Of a DNA stretch of 64,000 nucleotides, positions 27,273 through 36,900 are shown piece by piece. Position 1 is the stretch's first letter. Each line of letters starts with the position of its first letter. A program made the position numbers and the translations under genes. Source of the stretch: Chitinophaga sp. CF418 (GTDB lineage Bacteria; Bacteroidota; Bacteroidia; Chitinophagales; Chitinophagaceae); NCBI RefSeq assembly GCF_900142925.1, contig NZ_FRCN01000005.1:430530-494529 (forward strand). Direction: 5' to 3'. The notes under the pieces are model-generated. The model was not told where the DNA came from and did not search any database. It saw only the letters and a list, made by a program, of their open reading frames with translations.

Positions 27273-28277
27273 TCACATCTCAAGCGCCAGTGAGGTATTA
27301 GCATTACGGCTGCCCGCAAATTTCAGCCTGTATTCTGTTGGAGTCAGACCTACTTCCTTTCTGAATACTTTGCGGAAGGCCTTGATGTCGTTGTAACCAC
27401 AGTCGAGCATTACCGTGAGGATGCTGTTGCCGGTCTGTTCCAGCATCTTTTTGGCTGCCTCGATACGGGTCTTCTGCAGGTATTCTATGGGTGTGATACC
27501 CGTGGCCTGTTTGAAACGGCGTACGAAGTTGCGGCGACTGGCTGGAATATTCTCCATGAACGATTCCACATTGCGCGCTTCCTGGAAACAGGATTCCATG
27601 CGTTGCTGTACTTCAGAGATCAGCGGGTCTGCATGTTTCTTTTCCGGCAGGAACATACCGAAGTAGGATTGTGTTTCACGGTCCATATCGATAGCAAATA
27701 GTTTCGCGGCCTTTACAGACATATCCTGTCCGCAGTATTTCTCTACCAGGTGCAATAGCAGGTGGAAGGTGCTGGTAGCGCCTCCACTGGTATAGATACC
27801 TGATGCGGAAGTCAGCACTCTGTCGGGTAGCAGCAATACATCGGGGAAATGACCTGCAAAAGCGCGGCAGGCGTTCATATGCGTGGTAGCAGGCTTACCA
27901 TCCAGCAATCCTGTAGCTGCCAGCAGAAAAGCGCCGGTGCAGAAACTGGCTATTTCCGTTCCTGCGTGATGTTGTTGCCGTAGCCAGGGAATAAAGGTGC
28001 TGTTGGCGGCAATAGCGATATCCACATCTCCTGCAATAAAAGCTGGGATCAGCACCAGATCCGGTTTCGCAGCTTCCTTTAGCGCTACCGTGGTATAACG
28101 GCCGTAATGAGGTAACATGTCCACTTCCTTCTGATCGGCCAGCACCAGCTGTATATTGAAAATTGGGGCCTGCTGGTTGGTAGTATACATATTGTTTACC
28201 GATTCGAATACATCCAGAATGGCGGCCGTGCTTATAAGCCGATGGTTGTAGGTGAGCAACAGTGCCAGGTTCATCAT
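27273..28277 (-). CDS. GlxA-type AraC-family transcriptional regulator
   Basis: The protein has 334 residues. Residues ~1-190 form a DJ-1/PfpI-like domain with the cysteine elbow ASFCTGAFLLAATGLLDGK, followed by PATTHMN and the SGGATSTFHLLLHLVEKYCG stretch. The C-terminal AraC DNA-binding domain has two helix-turn-helix motifs, seen in NFVRRFKQATGITPIEYLQ and MLDCGYNDIKAFRKVFRKEV. The N-terminal part is thought to sense a small ligand; here, next to the permease and eutBC on the same strand, it probably controls ethanolamine use. There are two adjacent ATGs (28277 and 28274). It is divergent from the VOC gene. Confidence 0.88.
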   Translation of the reverse strand: MMNLALLLTYNHRLISTAAILDVFESVNNMYTTNQQAPIFNIQLVLADQKEVDMLPHYGRYTTVALKEAAKPDLVLIPAFIAGDVDIAIAANSTFIPWLRQQHHAGTEIASFCTGAFLLAATGLLDGKPATTHMNACRAFAGHFPDVLLLPDRVLTSASGIYTSGGATSTFHLLLHLVEKYCGQDMSVKAAKLFAIDMDRETQSYFGMFLPEKKHADPLISEVQQRMESCFQEARNVESFMENIPASRRNFVRRFKQATGITPIEYLQKTRIEAAKKMLEQTGNSILTVMLDCGYNDIKAFRKVFRKEVGLTPTEYRLKFAGSRNANTSLALEM

Positions 28278-28413
28278 GATTTCAGGTTTTAAACAAAGTG
28301 CCGGTCAAGTTACGACATTTGGCCCAAATGCGCCCTATCAGCTTCTTTATCAGTTATTCAAGAAAAGATTACAAGTATGTATCTTCGGGGCCAGTCACCA
28401 TTAAACCGCATTT

Positions 28414-28803
28414 ATGGAAAAAAAGAAAGCAGGCACCGTCCTCTGGCACGATCTCACCGTATCTGATGCAAATACCGTAAGCGATTTTTATCAGCAGGTA
28501 GTTGGATGGGAAAAGTCCGGGCTCAGTATGGGGGATTATGAGGATTATGTTATGCAGGCCAAAGACGCCAATCCTGATGCACCTGAAACGGTAGGCATCT
28601 GTCATGCGAAAGGCCCGAATGCCTATATCCCTCCCCACTGGCTGGCCCATGTAGCTGTAGACAACCTGGACAAAAGCCTGGAGCGTACACAGGCATTGGG
28701 CGGAAAGGTCATCGGCGATAAACGCCAAATGGAAAACCACGGCTGGTATTGCCTGATACAGGACCCGGCAGGGGCTTACCTAATGTTGTGGGAACAGGCA
28801 TAG
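28414..28803 (+). CDS. VOC (glyoxalase/bleomycin-resistance-like) family protein
   Basis: The protein has 129 residues, cytosolic, with a vicinal-oxygen-chelate fold. It shows LWHDLTVSDANTVSDFYQQV near the start (metal-ligand His and the strand-helix unit) and the matching second module HWLAHVAVDNLDKSLERTQ, LGGKVIGDKRQM and IQDPAGAYLMLWE. The group contains many uncharacterised proteins close to the PhnB/CFP-30-like set; the substrate cannot be told. A near match to a -7 box (TATCTTCG, 28380-28387) lies about 27 bases before the start, with no clear TTG partner. It is divergent from the glxA-like gene. Confidence 0.85.
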   Translation: MEKKKAGTVLWHDLTVSDANTVSDFYQQVVGWEKSGLSMGDYEDYVMQAKDANPDAPETVGICHAKGPNAYIPPHWLAHVAVDNLDKSLERTQALGGKVIGDKRQMENHGWYCLIQDPAGAYLMLWEQA

Positions 28804-28966
28804 ATCATTCTTTTTTATTATTTAGTCAGACCTGCAGTTAGTTGCGGGAAGGGATGTTTATGTCTGTTATAACACCAATAAAAAAGATTTTAAATATTAC
28901 AAGTAATCGTACTTTTAGTGAAATAATAGTGCTTTTTCCACGTTTAGAGTTCCATCGGGGATGTAT

Positions 28967-28986
28967 CCTATACACCTATGTATAGG
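28967..28986. other. short hairpin in the 28.8-29.2 kb gap
   Basis: CCTATACA (28967-28974) and TGTATAGG (28979-28986) form a perfect 8-bp stem with a 4-base loop. There is no T-run. It lies in the 367-base gap between the VOC and alginate-lyase-like genes and could be an operator or chance. Confidence 0.4.
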
Positions 28987-29019
28987 TAAGCAGCGCTGTC
29001 AGATCACCATTCTTTCAGC

Positions 29020-29114
29020 CTGGTGTAAAACAGATTTATTTCAAGCCATAATCCTTTATACCTGATGTAACACATACATGTTTCAAACCATCATCCTTTA
29101 CCTGATGTAAACAG
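29020..29114. repeat. degenerate ~41-bp direct repeats
   Basis: Two diverged units and a partial third begin with CTGGTGTAA (29020), CTGATGTAA (29062) and CTGATGTAA (29102). Each full unit also contains TTTCAAnCCATnATCCTTTA. They stand just before the alginate-lyase-like gene, so they could hold regulator sites or simply be slippage products. Confidence 0.6.
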
Positions 29115-29170
29115 CTATATATAGACTACAAGGCATTCCGCTATAGCCTGACAAAATCCCTCTTAAAAAC

Positions 29171-30331
29171 ATGAAGAAAACCGTCAATTCCCTTCTCCTT
29201 TGCATGACTATGTTTGCCATGGCAACCTTATTGCTGATGTGCAAAAAACAAGACGCAAACAGTATGAAGCCACTATCGGGCAAAAGTCTGGTAGCCGCTG
29301 CTGCTGCACCACAGATTGTTACGTTTGTACATCCTGGTGTGTTGAACACACAGGAAAGCCTGGACCTTGTCGGTTCACAGGTAAATGGTGGAGAACCGGT
29401 ACGTGCTGCCGCTTACCAGAAAGTGCTGGACTATGTTAATAACAATGCTCTTCCAACAAAATTCTGGGAAACAGTAACCGTAGGTTCCAACGGGGCCACT
29501 ACAGAATCCAAAAGCCAGATCAGAAAAGACGCTATACTGGCGTATGCACTGGCGCTGCGCTGGGCAAAGACCGGTACTGCCACATACGCACAGCAGTGTA
29601 TCGCTATTCTGAACGGCTGGTCCTACACTTTCAAACAGTACGCAGTGCTGTCGGGCTCCAACCAGTACCAACCATCACTGGAGGCTTCCTGGACAACTCC
29701 CAGCTTCGTTGCAGCTGCTGAGATCATCCGTTATTACAAAGCCTTCGGACAATCAGCTGGCTGGTCAGATGCTGATATCAACCAGTTCAATAACTACCTG
29801 AACCTGGTGAAGAACAACTATATCAACAACACACCGGCATACAACAACAACTGGAATGCTTCTGCCGGTTATGCTAAAATGGCCATCGGCATTTTCCTGA
29901 ACAGCACTACTGTGTACCAGAATGGTTATAATATCATTACGCAGCATCTGCCTATTATTATCAAGTCTGATGGTACCATTCCTGAATATTGCGACAGGAA
30001 TGACTGTGTGCATTACCAGTATTCACTGACAGCATTTGCATATTCAGCCGAGCTGGCCAGGATACAGGGCGACAACTCCCTGTGGGCATTCAATTCCAGC
30101 CTGCTCAGCAAAGGCTATGATTATATGAAAGCTGCCTACAACAGGACCACCTCCTGTACTACCTGTTCTACTTCCAGCCCTGTATTCCCGGGCACTGAAG
30201 TGGCATACAATTATTATAAAACAGCCAACCTGAAGTACCTGCGGGAACTGCAGGATCCGCTGTATGTGCCTAATGACAGAACGTTCTTAGGCTTTACCTC
30301 CTATACACACTTTAATGTACCAAGCCTGTAA
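29171..30331 (+). CDS. alginate-lyase-like (PL5-type fold) secreted protein
   Basis: The protein has 386 residues. The N-terminal signal with LLLMCKKQ suggests a lipoprotein (Cys ~24). The body is an alpha/alpha-toroid typical of the alginate_lyase family: SQIRKDAILAYALALRWAKT, the NNNWNASAGYAKMAIGIF segment with the expected Asn-Trp, and DRNDCVHYQYSLTAFAYSAEL with the His-Tyr pair usually involved in catalysis. The role is likely beta-elimination of a uronate-containing polysaccharide at the cell surface, though the exact substrate is unknown. A Cys cluster (TSCTTCSTS, ~320) is unusual. It stands alone with its own terminator and no SusCD partner nearby. Confidence 0.82.
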   Translation: MKKTVNSLLLCMTMFAMATLLLMCKKQDANSMKPLSGKSLVAAAAAPQIVTFVHPGVLNTQESLDLVGSQVNGGEPVRAAAYQKVLDYVNNNALPTKFWETVTVGSNGATTESKSQIRKDAILAYALALRWAKTGTATYAQQCIAILNGWSYTFKQYAVLSGSNQYQPSLEASWTTPSFVAAAEIIRYYKAFGQSAGWSDADINQFNNYLNLVKNNYINNTPAYNNNWNASAGYAKMAIGIFLNSTTVYQNGYNIITQHLPIIIKSDGTIPEYCDRNDCVHYQYSLTAFAYSAELARIQGDNSLWAFNSSLLSKGYDYMKAAYNRTTSCTTCSTSSPVFPGTEVAYNYYKTANLKYLRELQDPLYVPNDRTFLGFTSYTHFNVPSL

Positions 30332-30370
30332 TTACAGCAAGTAAACAGATACTACAGGCTATAGCGGATA

Positions 30371-30408
30371 AAAGACCGTCCCGGATACTCCAGGGCGGTC
30401 TTTTTTTT
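30371..30408 (+). terminator. intrinsic terminator of the alginate-lyase-like gene
   Basis: AAAGACCGTCC pairs with GGGCGGTCTTT across a short loop, followed by a run of eight T. It ends the upstream gene just before the BlaI promoter. Confidence 0.9.
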
Positions 30409-30427
30409 AAAAAAACTTCATTACCTA

Positions 30428-30458
30428 TTGCAACGTACGTTTTTAATACATACCTTTG
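30428..30458 (+). promoter_or_regulatory. promoter of the blaI-M56 operon
   Basis: TTG (30428-30430), 20 bases, TACCTTTG (30451-30458) is a full consensus match. The box ends 4 bases before the ATG at 30463, so the transcript would be leaderless or would use a later start. Confidence 0.8.
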
Positions 30459-30462
30459 ATTC

Positions 30463-30864
30463 ATGAGCTTATTTAAGAAAGATACATCTCCTGAGATGGT
30501 GCCGACGAAAACTGAAATGGACGTGTTGCAGATACTCTGGCAGTATGGCCCTTCAACTGTGCGTTTTGTACACGATAAACTGAATGAGCAGAAGGAGGCG
30601 GTGATCTATACCAGCACGTTGAAACTGATGCAGGTAATGAAAGAAAAAGGGATGCTGGACCGTGACGAAAGCAGTATGAAGCACGTGTACAGCGCTGCCG
30701 TAGAGGAGAAAAAGGTAAAGGGGACCCTACTGAGCCGTTTTATGGACGCTATGTACAACGGCTCTCCGAGTGACCTGATGGTGGCATTGCTGGGCAACGA
30801 TAAGACCTCACCGGAAGAGTTAAAGAAGATCAAGGAGTTATTGAAAACTATGGATGGTAAATAA
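30463..30864 (+). CDS. BlaI/MecI-family winged-helix repressor
   Basis: The protein has 133 residues. The N-terminal winged helix is seen in VPTKTEMDVLQILWQYGPST and TLKLMQVMKEKGMLDRDE; the C-terminal helices (FMDAMYNGSPSDLMVALLG, SPEELKKIKELLKTM) dimerise. Such repressors are cleaved or released when the partner M56 membrane protease is activated. The annotated ATG lies 4 bases past the promoter box, so either the mRNA is leaderless or translation starts at Met12 (30496), which matches the usual family N-terminus better. The M56 gene starts 15 bases after the stop. Confidence 0.93.
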   Translation: MSLFKKDTSPEMVPTKTEMDVLQILWQYGPSTVRFVHDKLNEQKEAVIYTSTLKLMQVMKEKGMLDRDESSMKHVYSAAVEEKKVKGTLLSRFMDAMYNGSPSDLMVALLGNDKTSPEELKKIKELLKTMDGK

Positions 30865-30879
30865 CCAAATTCTACACCC

Positions 30880-32685
30880 ATGCACCCGTACCTCAACTTA
30901 GATTCAGGTGGCGAACAGTTTCTACAGGCTTTCAGCTGGATGCTGGTCCATTCCCTCTGGCAGGGATTGCTACTGGCCGTTATGACGGCCATGTTACTGC
31001 AATTCACCAAAAGAGCGCCTGCGCGACTGAGGTACAATATTATATCCATCCAGTTTGTATTGTTTATACTGGCGTGTATATGGACCTTCTTACGCGGTAT
31101 GAGCGGACCTTCTGCAAGCATTGTACCGCTGAGCGATACTTTCGGGCAGAACGCTTCCCAACTGCTGAATATCAATGTCCTTAACATACAGCAGTTTGCC
31201 GGTGCATGCGCCGCATATATTTCTGATCATGCATCACTGCTGGTACTGGTATGGGCCATCTTTTTCACCTTCCGTTCTTTCAGGATGGTGCAGGGACTGA
31301 TCTACCTGCAAAGGGCGAGACATCAATACACTTATGCAGCGGCCGACTGGCAGGAACGGCTCATGCTGCTTTGCAGAAAGCTGCATATTAACAAGCGCAT
31401 CCGGCTGCTGGAATCGGCCCGCGTGAAAGTGCCGATGGTAATAGGACATCTGAAACCGGTGATACTGATGCCTGCAGGTTTATTAACCGGTCTCCCGGTG
31501 GAACAGGTGGAAGCCGTATTACTGCATGAACTGGCCCATATACGGCGGCATGATTACATCGTGAACCTGCTGCAGGTTGTTTGTGAAACCGTTTACTTCT
31601 TTAATCCCGGCCTCTTATGGATCTCCGGATTACTGCGCGATGAGCGGGAACATTGTTGCGATGATATTGCCCTCGGACAAACCGGCAACAAGAAAGAGTT
31701 TATACAGGCACTGATCAGTTTCAAGGAACATGCCATCTACAGTCCTTCATCTGCTGTAGCATTTCCAGGTAAAAAGAACCAGTTGTTACAAAGGGTCAGC
31801 CGTATTATCAATAATAAAAATCAACCGCTGGGAACAGGAGAAAAAGTGTTCTTCATGGCAGGCATCCTGCTGTTGACGGCTATCTTATCGACAGCCGCTA
31901 TTACGCAACTGCGGAGTATGAAGCACGATGTATTCAGCAGACAGCCTAATACTGCCAGGAATTATATTCCACCTAAGCAAGGGCAGGTTTCAAATATAAC
32001 CCGGAAAGATAGTATAACACATATAAAGCCATCTGATACGGCGTTCCAGCAGCAGGACGGCCGGATAAACAATACAAAGCTCAACCGTCCTGTCATTACG
32101 CGCCAGGTAACGATAGCCAGGGAATCTACAGACGAGTATTATGCGGAAAAATTACTGGCTGATGATATGCAGCCGGAACAACCGGAAGATGACAGACGCC
32201 GGGATGAGATGAAGCCTGTCAGACCACTGTATATGGTAAGGAATGCCAAAAGAGAATACAGGTACGACTATAACAGACAACAATATACGCCGGAGAACAA
32301 GCTCCGGCCGGACAGATCATCTGAGCTTCGCCTCATTGCAAATGACAGAGTGGTTCAGCTGATAGCATCTGAAACAGTACAGGAACGCCAAAAAGAAGAC
32401 GCAAGACTGGCCCGCATACAAGCTGAGAGCGACAAGCAGCAGGCAGGCAGGGATCGTGCACAGGCAGACCGTGACCGCGCACAGGCAGAAAAAGACCGCC
32501 AGCAGGCGGACAGGGATCGTGAGCAGGCCGTCAAAGATCATATACAGGCAGACAAGGACAGAGAGCAGGCAAGACTGGACCGTTTACAAGCGGAAAAAGA
32601 CAGGATGCAGGCAAACCTCGACCGCATACAGGCAGATAAAGACCGGGCAAGGGTTGAGGTGGAAAGAAGACAGCCGACACAATAA
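30880..32685 (+). CDS. M56-family membrane metalloprotease (BlaR1-like) with heptad tail
   Basis: The protein has 601 residues. Several N-terminal membrane helices are followed by a cytosolic zinc protease loop with LLHELAHIRRHDYI (~214-227) and the third ligand in RDEREHCCDD. A further membrane helix follows at VFFMAGILLLTAILSTAAI. In place of BlaR1's penicillin-binding sensor it has a ~250-residue low-complexity periplasmic part ending in about ten DRxQAxK heptads (~523-594). It should cleave or release the upstream BlaI-type repressor when an envelope cue is sensed; beta-lactam sensing is not supported. The heptads recur in the next gene. Confidence 0.9.
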   Translation: MHPYLNLDSGGEQFLQAFSWMLVHSLWQGLLLAVMTAMLLQFTKRAPARLRYNIISIQFVLFILACIWTFLRGMSGPSASIVPLSDTFGQNASQLLNINVLNIQQFAGACAAYISDHASLLVLVWAIFFTFRSFRMVQGLIYLQRARHQYTYAAADWQERLMLLCRKLHINKRIRLLESARVKVPMVIGHLKPVILMPAGLLTGLPVEQVEAVLLHELAHIRRHDYIVNLLQVVCETVYFFNPGLLWISGLLRDEREHCCDDIALGQTGNKKEFIQALISFKEHAIYSPSSAVAFPGKKNQLLQRVSRIINNKNQPLGTGEKVFFMAGILLLTAILSTAAITQLRSMKHDVFSRQPNTARNYIPPKQGQVSNITRKDSITHIKPSDTAFQQQDGRINNTKLNRPVITRQVTIARESTDEYYAEKLLADDMQPEQPEDDRRRDEMKPVRPLYMVRNAKREYRYDYNRQQYTPENKLRPDRSSELRLIANDRVVQLIASETVQERQKEDARLARIQAESDKQQAGRDRAQADRDRAQAEKDRQQADRDREQAVKDHIQADKDREQARLDRLQAEKDRMQANLDRIQADKDRARVEVERRQPTQ

Positions 32686-32940
32686 TCCATTTATATAACA
32701 ATTCACCGTCTAAAAAAGCCGTGCAACATCACGGATGGCATTGTATTGCCACTACTATTCTAAAAACAACAATATGACGTAAGAATTTTTCGCAGTTCTA
32801 CTGCGACAGGACCTTTATTTCCCGTTCATTCCCGGGCATTTATTTACAACGATGCATATTTTTTACAGCTACGGCTGTAACAGGATGTTTATTGCCTGTA
32901 CATCCCAGGCGCTATTTACAAACTTAAAATTCATCAGAAA

Positions 32941-33810
32941 ATGAGAACACATTATTTCAAAAGCAATATACTGCTTGCAACATTCCTGGTATTGACCGTT
33001 TCCATAAACGCACAGCAGATCACTTCCCAATATACTAAGTCTGATCAGAAAAATGGGAAGGAACGCGTCATTACCGACCGGGGTGATAAGACCTATCAGC
33101 TGGAGTTTGCAGATGGCAAGATGACCTTTTTGTCTGTAAATGGTGTGAGCATCCCTGAGGAAAAATGGAGCGATTATAAAACCATTATTGACGAGATCCG
33201 TGAGCAGATGAAAAAAGATAGGGAACAGGCAAGACTGGACCGTATACAGGCAGATAAGGACAGAGAACAGGGCCGTCTGGATCGTATACAGGCAGATAAG
33301 GACAGAGAACAGGCAGACCGTGACCGCCTGCAGGCTCAGAAGGATCGTGCACAGGCCGAATTGGACCGGCAGCAATCTGTCAGGGACAAGCAACAGGCAG
33401 ACCGTGACCATTTAGAGGCGGAAAAGGACCGCGATCAGGCTGTCAGAGACCGTGCACAAGCAGACAAAGACAGAGAACAGGCTGTCAGAGACCGCGCACA
33501 GGCAGAGAAAGACAGGGAACAAGCTGTCAGAGATCGCGCACAGGCTGAAAAGGATCGCGCACAGGCGGAGGCTGACAGGAAGCTATTGGCTGATTTGACC
33601 GCCGATCTGGTAAGCGATAAACTGATCACCAGTGCAGATGACCTGCGTATGCTGACAATGTCTCCCACTGAAATGACAGTGAATGGTATTAAACAACCTG
33701 ATGCTGTCCACAAAAAGTACCAGGATAAATACAGCCGTTTTGCCAAAGGCAATTTCGCATACATGTCTGATAGCAATGGTAAACGTGTACAGATGCGTAG
33801 AGATAACTAA
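32941..33810 (+). CDS. exported DRxQAxK heptad-repeat protein
   Basis: The protein has 289 residues. The signal peptide ends near INAQQ. A short beta region (~20-85) leads into about 18 back-to-back heptads of the form DRxQAxK/R (~93-217), then a helical tail. The period of 7 and near absence of hydrophobic core residues suggest a long charged single helix rather than a normal coiled coil. The identical motif ends the M56 protease two genes upstream, so they probably interact or share an ancestral repeat. The gap from the M56 gene is 255 bases, so it may have its own promoter. Function is unknown; an envelope-stress partner is inference. Confidence 0.8.
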   Translation: MRTHYFKSNILLATFLVLTVSINAQQITSQYTKSDQKNGKERVITDRGDKTYQLEFADGKMTFLSVNGVSIPEEKWSDYKTIIDEIREQMKKDREQARLDRIQADKDREQGRLDRIQADKDREQADRDRLQAQKDRAQAELDRQQSVRDKQQADRDHLEAEKDRDQAVRDRAQADKDREQAVRDRAQAEKDREQAVRDRAQAEKDRAQAEADRKLLADLTADLVSDKLITSADDLRMLTMSPTEMTVNGIKQPDAVHKKYQDKYSRFAKGNFAYMSDSNGKRVQMRRDN

Positions 33811-33851
33811 AAGGACCTGCTTATTAGTAGTTACTTTCCACTATGAGAAAA

Positions 33852-33882
33852 GCCGTCTCAGTTTTGAGACGGCCTTCTTTTT
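33852..33882 (+). terminator. terminator after the heptad-repeat gene
   Basis: GCCGTCTCA (33852-33860) and TGAGACGGC (33865-33873) form a perfect 9-bp stem with a 4-base loop, followed by a T-rich tail. Confidence 0.9.
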
Positions 33883-33904
33883 CCCCGTGGATCTGCATAC
33901 AATA

Positions 33905-33947
33905 AAGATGGGATGTATCAGCTCTGACACATCCCATCTTATATTTT
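33905..33947. terminator. second hairpin, probably serving the tricorn-like gene
   Basis: AAGATGGGATGT (33905-33916) pairs with ACATCCCATCTT (33929-33940), followed by ATATTTTTTT on the plus strand. It stands between two converging genes and can act for either, most needed for the minus-strand protease gene. Confidence 0.75.
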
Positions 33948-33958
33948 TTTATGCTGAT

Positions 33959-36900
33959 TTACTTGATCTCTTTCAACATCTCTGTCACTGCTGCTTCCAG
34001 CTGGTCATCCTTACCGGTTAAAGCATCTTCATAGCGCAGTGGTACACGGATATCCGGCTCCAGCTGCATATTCTCCAGCGGGTGATCACCTGTTCTGCCA
34101 ATTACGCCTACCATCGGAATACCAAAAACAAGTGTAGGATCTATCTGCCGTTCCCACCAAACCGCCGTACCTGTTCCAGGTACCGGCATGCCGATCAGTT
34201 TACCCAGGTTGTCCTGTTTGTAAATGAAAGGGAAGATATGGGCATCGCTGTAGTTGCTCTCTCCCATCAGTACGCAGCTGGGTCTTGTCCAACGGGTCTG
34301 TGGTTCCCATGCTTTTGTTCTGTGCCCCTGTGGCGCGAAGTTCATATATGTTTTTCCGCCCAGGAAGTTATACAGGTCATCATGCAGCCATCCACCGCCA
34401 TTGAAACGGGTGTCTACGATCAACGCCTGTTTCTCCCTGTTCTTACCCATTACTTCATCGTATACAGAACGGAAGCTGGCGTCATTCATGCCCTGTACAT
34501 GCACATATCCCACTTTACCACCGCTCAGTTTATCCACCATATTGCGCATGTTGGTTACCCAGCGTTTGTACATGAGATTCCCTTCCTCATTACCGGAGAT
34601 AGGTTTTACGGATTCATCCCAGCGTTTCTGTGTAGCCGGGTCATAGATGCTTACCAGGATGTTGTTGCCTGTTTTGCGATTCAGCAGTGTCGCCCAATCC
34701 TGTTGTGCGGTGATCTCATCTCCATCTATACGCTCGATGATATTGCCTTTTTTCAGTTTGCTGAAAGCTTTGTCGAAAGGGCCACCTGCTATAACTTCAT
34801 CCACTTTCAGGCCATTGCCGGTATATGTTTCATCATAGAGTAAACCCAGTGCGGCGGTGTTATCGCCATCTGCACGATATGCATTGTAACGGCCACCGGT
34901 ATGGGATGCGTTCAGCTCTCCCAGCAGTTCACTGAGCAGTTCCTGGAAGTCATAGTTATTGCTGATATGCGGCAGGAAACGTGCGTAGTTCGTCGCATAC
35001 GCTTCCCAGTCTATCTTTTTCAGTGTAGCCGGATCATAGAATTTGTCTTCCACCTGTTTCCAGGCATGCTCATAGATATAACGGCGCTCTGCTTCCTGAT
35101 CCAATAGAAACTCTGTACTAATGCTTACAGGCGTGATCTTTCCGGAAGCAGCGTCTACTTTCACTACACTGCCGCGGTTGTTGACAAAGATGCTATTACC
35201 ATCTTTGCTCAGCTCAATACTACCGGGGCTACCGCCTAATTTGGCCAGTATCTTCGTCTCCCCTGTTCTCGGTTCTGTCACCCATAGATCATAACCTTTT
35301 TCAAAAGCAGCCATATAGTATACCTTGCTGGCATCGTTGTTCAGCACATAATCACTGATAGAGGCGCTATTGATAGTCATGCGGATGATCCGGCTGTCAA
35401 GATTGTCGAAGTCCGGCTTAAAGGGCTTTTTAGGCGCAGCAGCGGTATCTTTCTTCGCGGTAGTGGAATCCTTACCGGATTTCTTTGCGTTATCTTCTTT
35501 TTCTTTCAGGAGGTTGAATTCATCCTTAGACAGTTTATACCTGTCATATGCTTCCTGGTCAAAGAATACGCTGAAGATGTCCACTTCAATGCTACCCTGC
35601 CTTGCCAGTCCGCGGCGGCCATTGCGGTCGCTCAGCCAGGTCATCACCTTCCCGTCTGCAGCCCATTTGTTATTGCCTTCCCCGAAGCCGCTCATTACAG
35701 GATAGATGGTCTGTCCTTTGCCATCGGCAGCGATGATAGCCGCATTGCTCACATTGAAATAACCCTGATGGTCGTCTGTCACGATCCACTTCCCATCGGG
35801 GCTCCACACGAACTGCCAGTCGCCGTCAGAGTATGAAAAGTTACGGCCGGCAGGCAGTAGTGTACGGCTCTTTTTGGAAGCGATATTGTATACACGCAAT
35901 ACATTCCGGTCCTCCACATAGGCTATCTCCTTTCCATCGGGAGAGAACAGGGGTTTAAATTCCTCCGCTTCTGTAGCGATGAGCGGTTCTTCCTTCAGGA
36001 TGGTAGATGCGAAGAAATAAGGCTCTTCAGAACGAACGATGGAAGCCTGGTAGATATCCCAGTTGCCATTCCTTTCAGCTGCATAAACGATATGTTTCCC
36101 GTCGGGCGCCCAGTCTACGGACCTTTCCTGCTGGGGCGTATTGGTGATACGTTTGGTCATATTACCTTCCACGCTGGTGACAAAGATCTCACCACGGGCC
36201 ACGAAGGCCATTTCTTTTCCGTTGGGGCTCATGGCAAACTCCGTCACATTGCCGCTTATTGGCAATGGTTTAGCCACAGAAGAACGGCCGTCATTAAAGA
36301 TCTGAACAGGCACCTTCTTTGGCTGTTGGCCTTCTTTCAAGGTATAGATCTCTCCGTTCCAGGTAAAGCAAAGCTGGTTGTCATCAGATCTGGACAGATG
36401 ACGTACGGGATGCTTTTCAAAGCGGGTAAGTTGTTGCAGTTTATTCTTATCCGTTAAGGATCCTTTGAAGATGTTCTGGGAAATACCTCCTTTCTCACTC
36501 AGGTAAAATACCTGGTCATTATCTGCAAATAAGGGCTCCCTGTCTTCACCTTCATAGCCGGATACCTGCTTGTAGGTTTTGGTTGACAGGTCATATACCC
36601 AGATATCGCGGGTCACAGCCGACACATGATGTTTACGCCAGGAATCCTCATACCCTTTTATGTCCTGGAAGACGATCTGTGTGCCTTTCCCGTTGTAGTG
36701 CGCAGACTCTGCACCAGCTGCGCTGACCAGGATGGAGCGGCCACCGGTAACGGGCACATTATACAGGTTGTCGAACAGGCCCGAGCTAAAACGTATGCTA
36801 CTGGCAGGCGCGTTGCGGGCGCTGCCGAAAAGCACCTGTTTATTGTCGGGCGAAAAATCATACGGAATGTCGGCAGCACTGTTGTAGGTCAGGCGTACGG

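Noticed and set aside
30880..32685. Beta-lactam-sensing BlaR1
   Set aside because: The penicillin-binding sensor domain with its SxxK site is absent, replaced by low-complexity heptads; no beta-lactamase is adjacent.
33435..33776. Antisense open frame across the heptad repeats
   Set aside because: Repeat composition keeps the opposite strand open by chance; the plus frame has a signal peptide and terminator.
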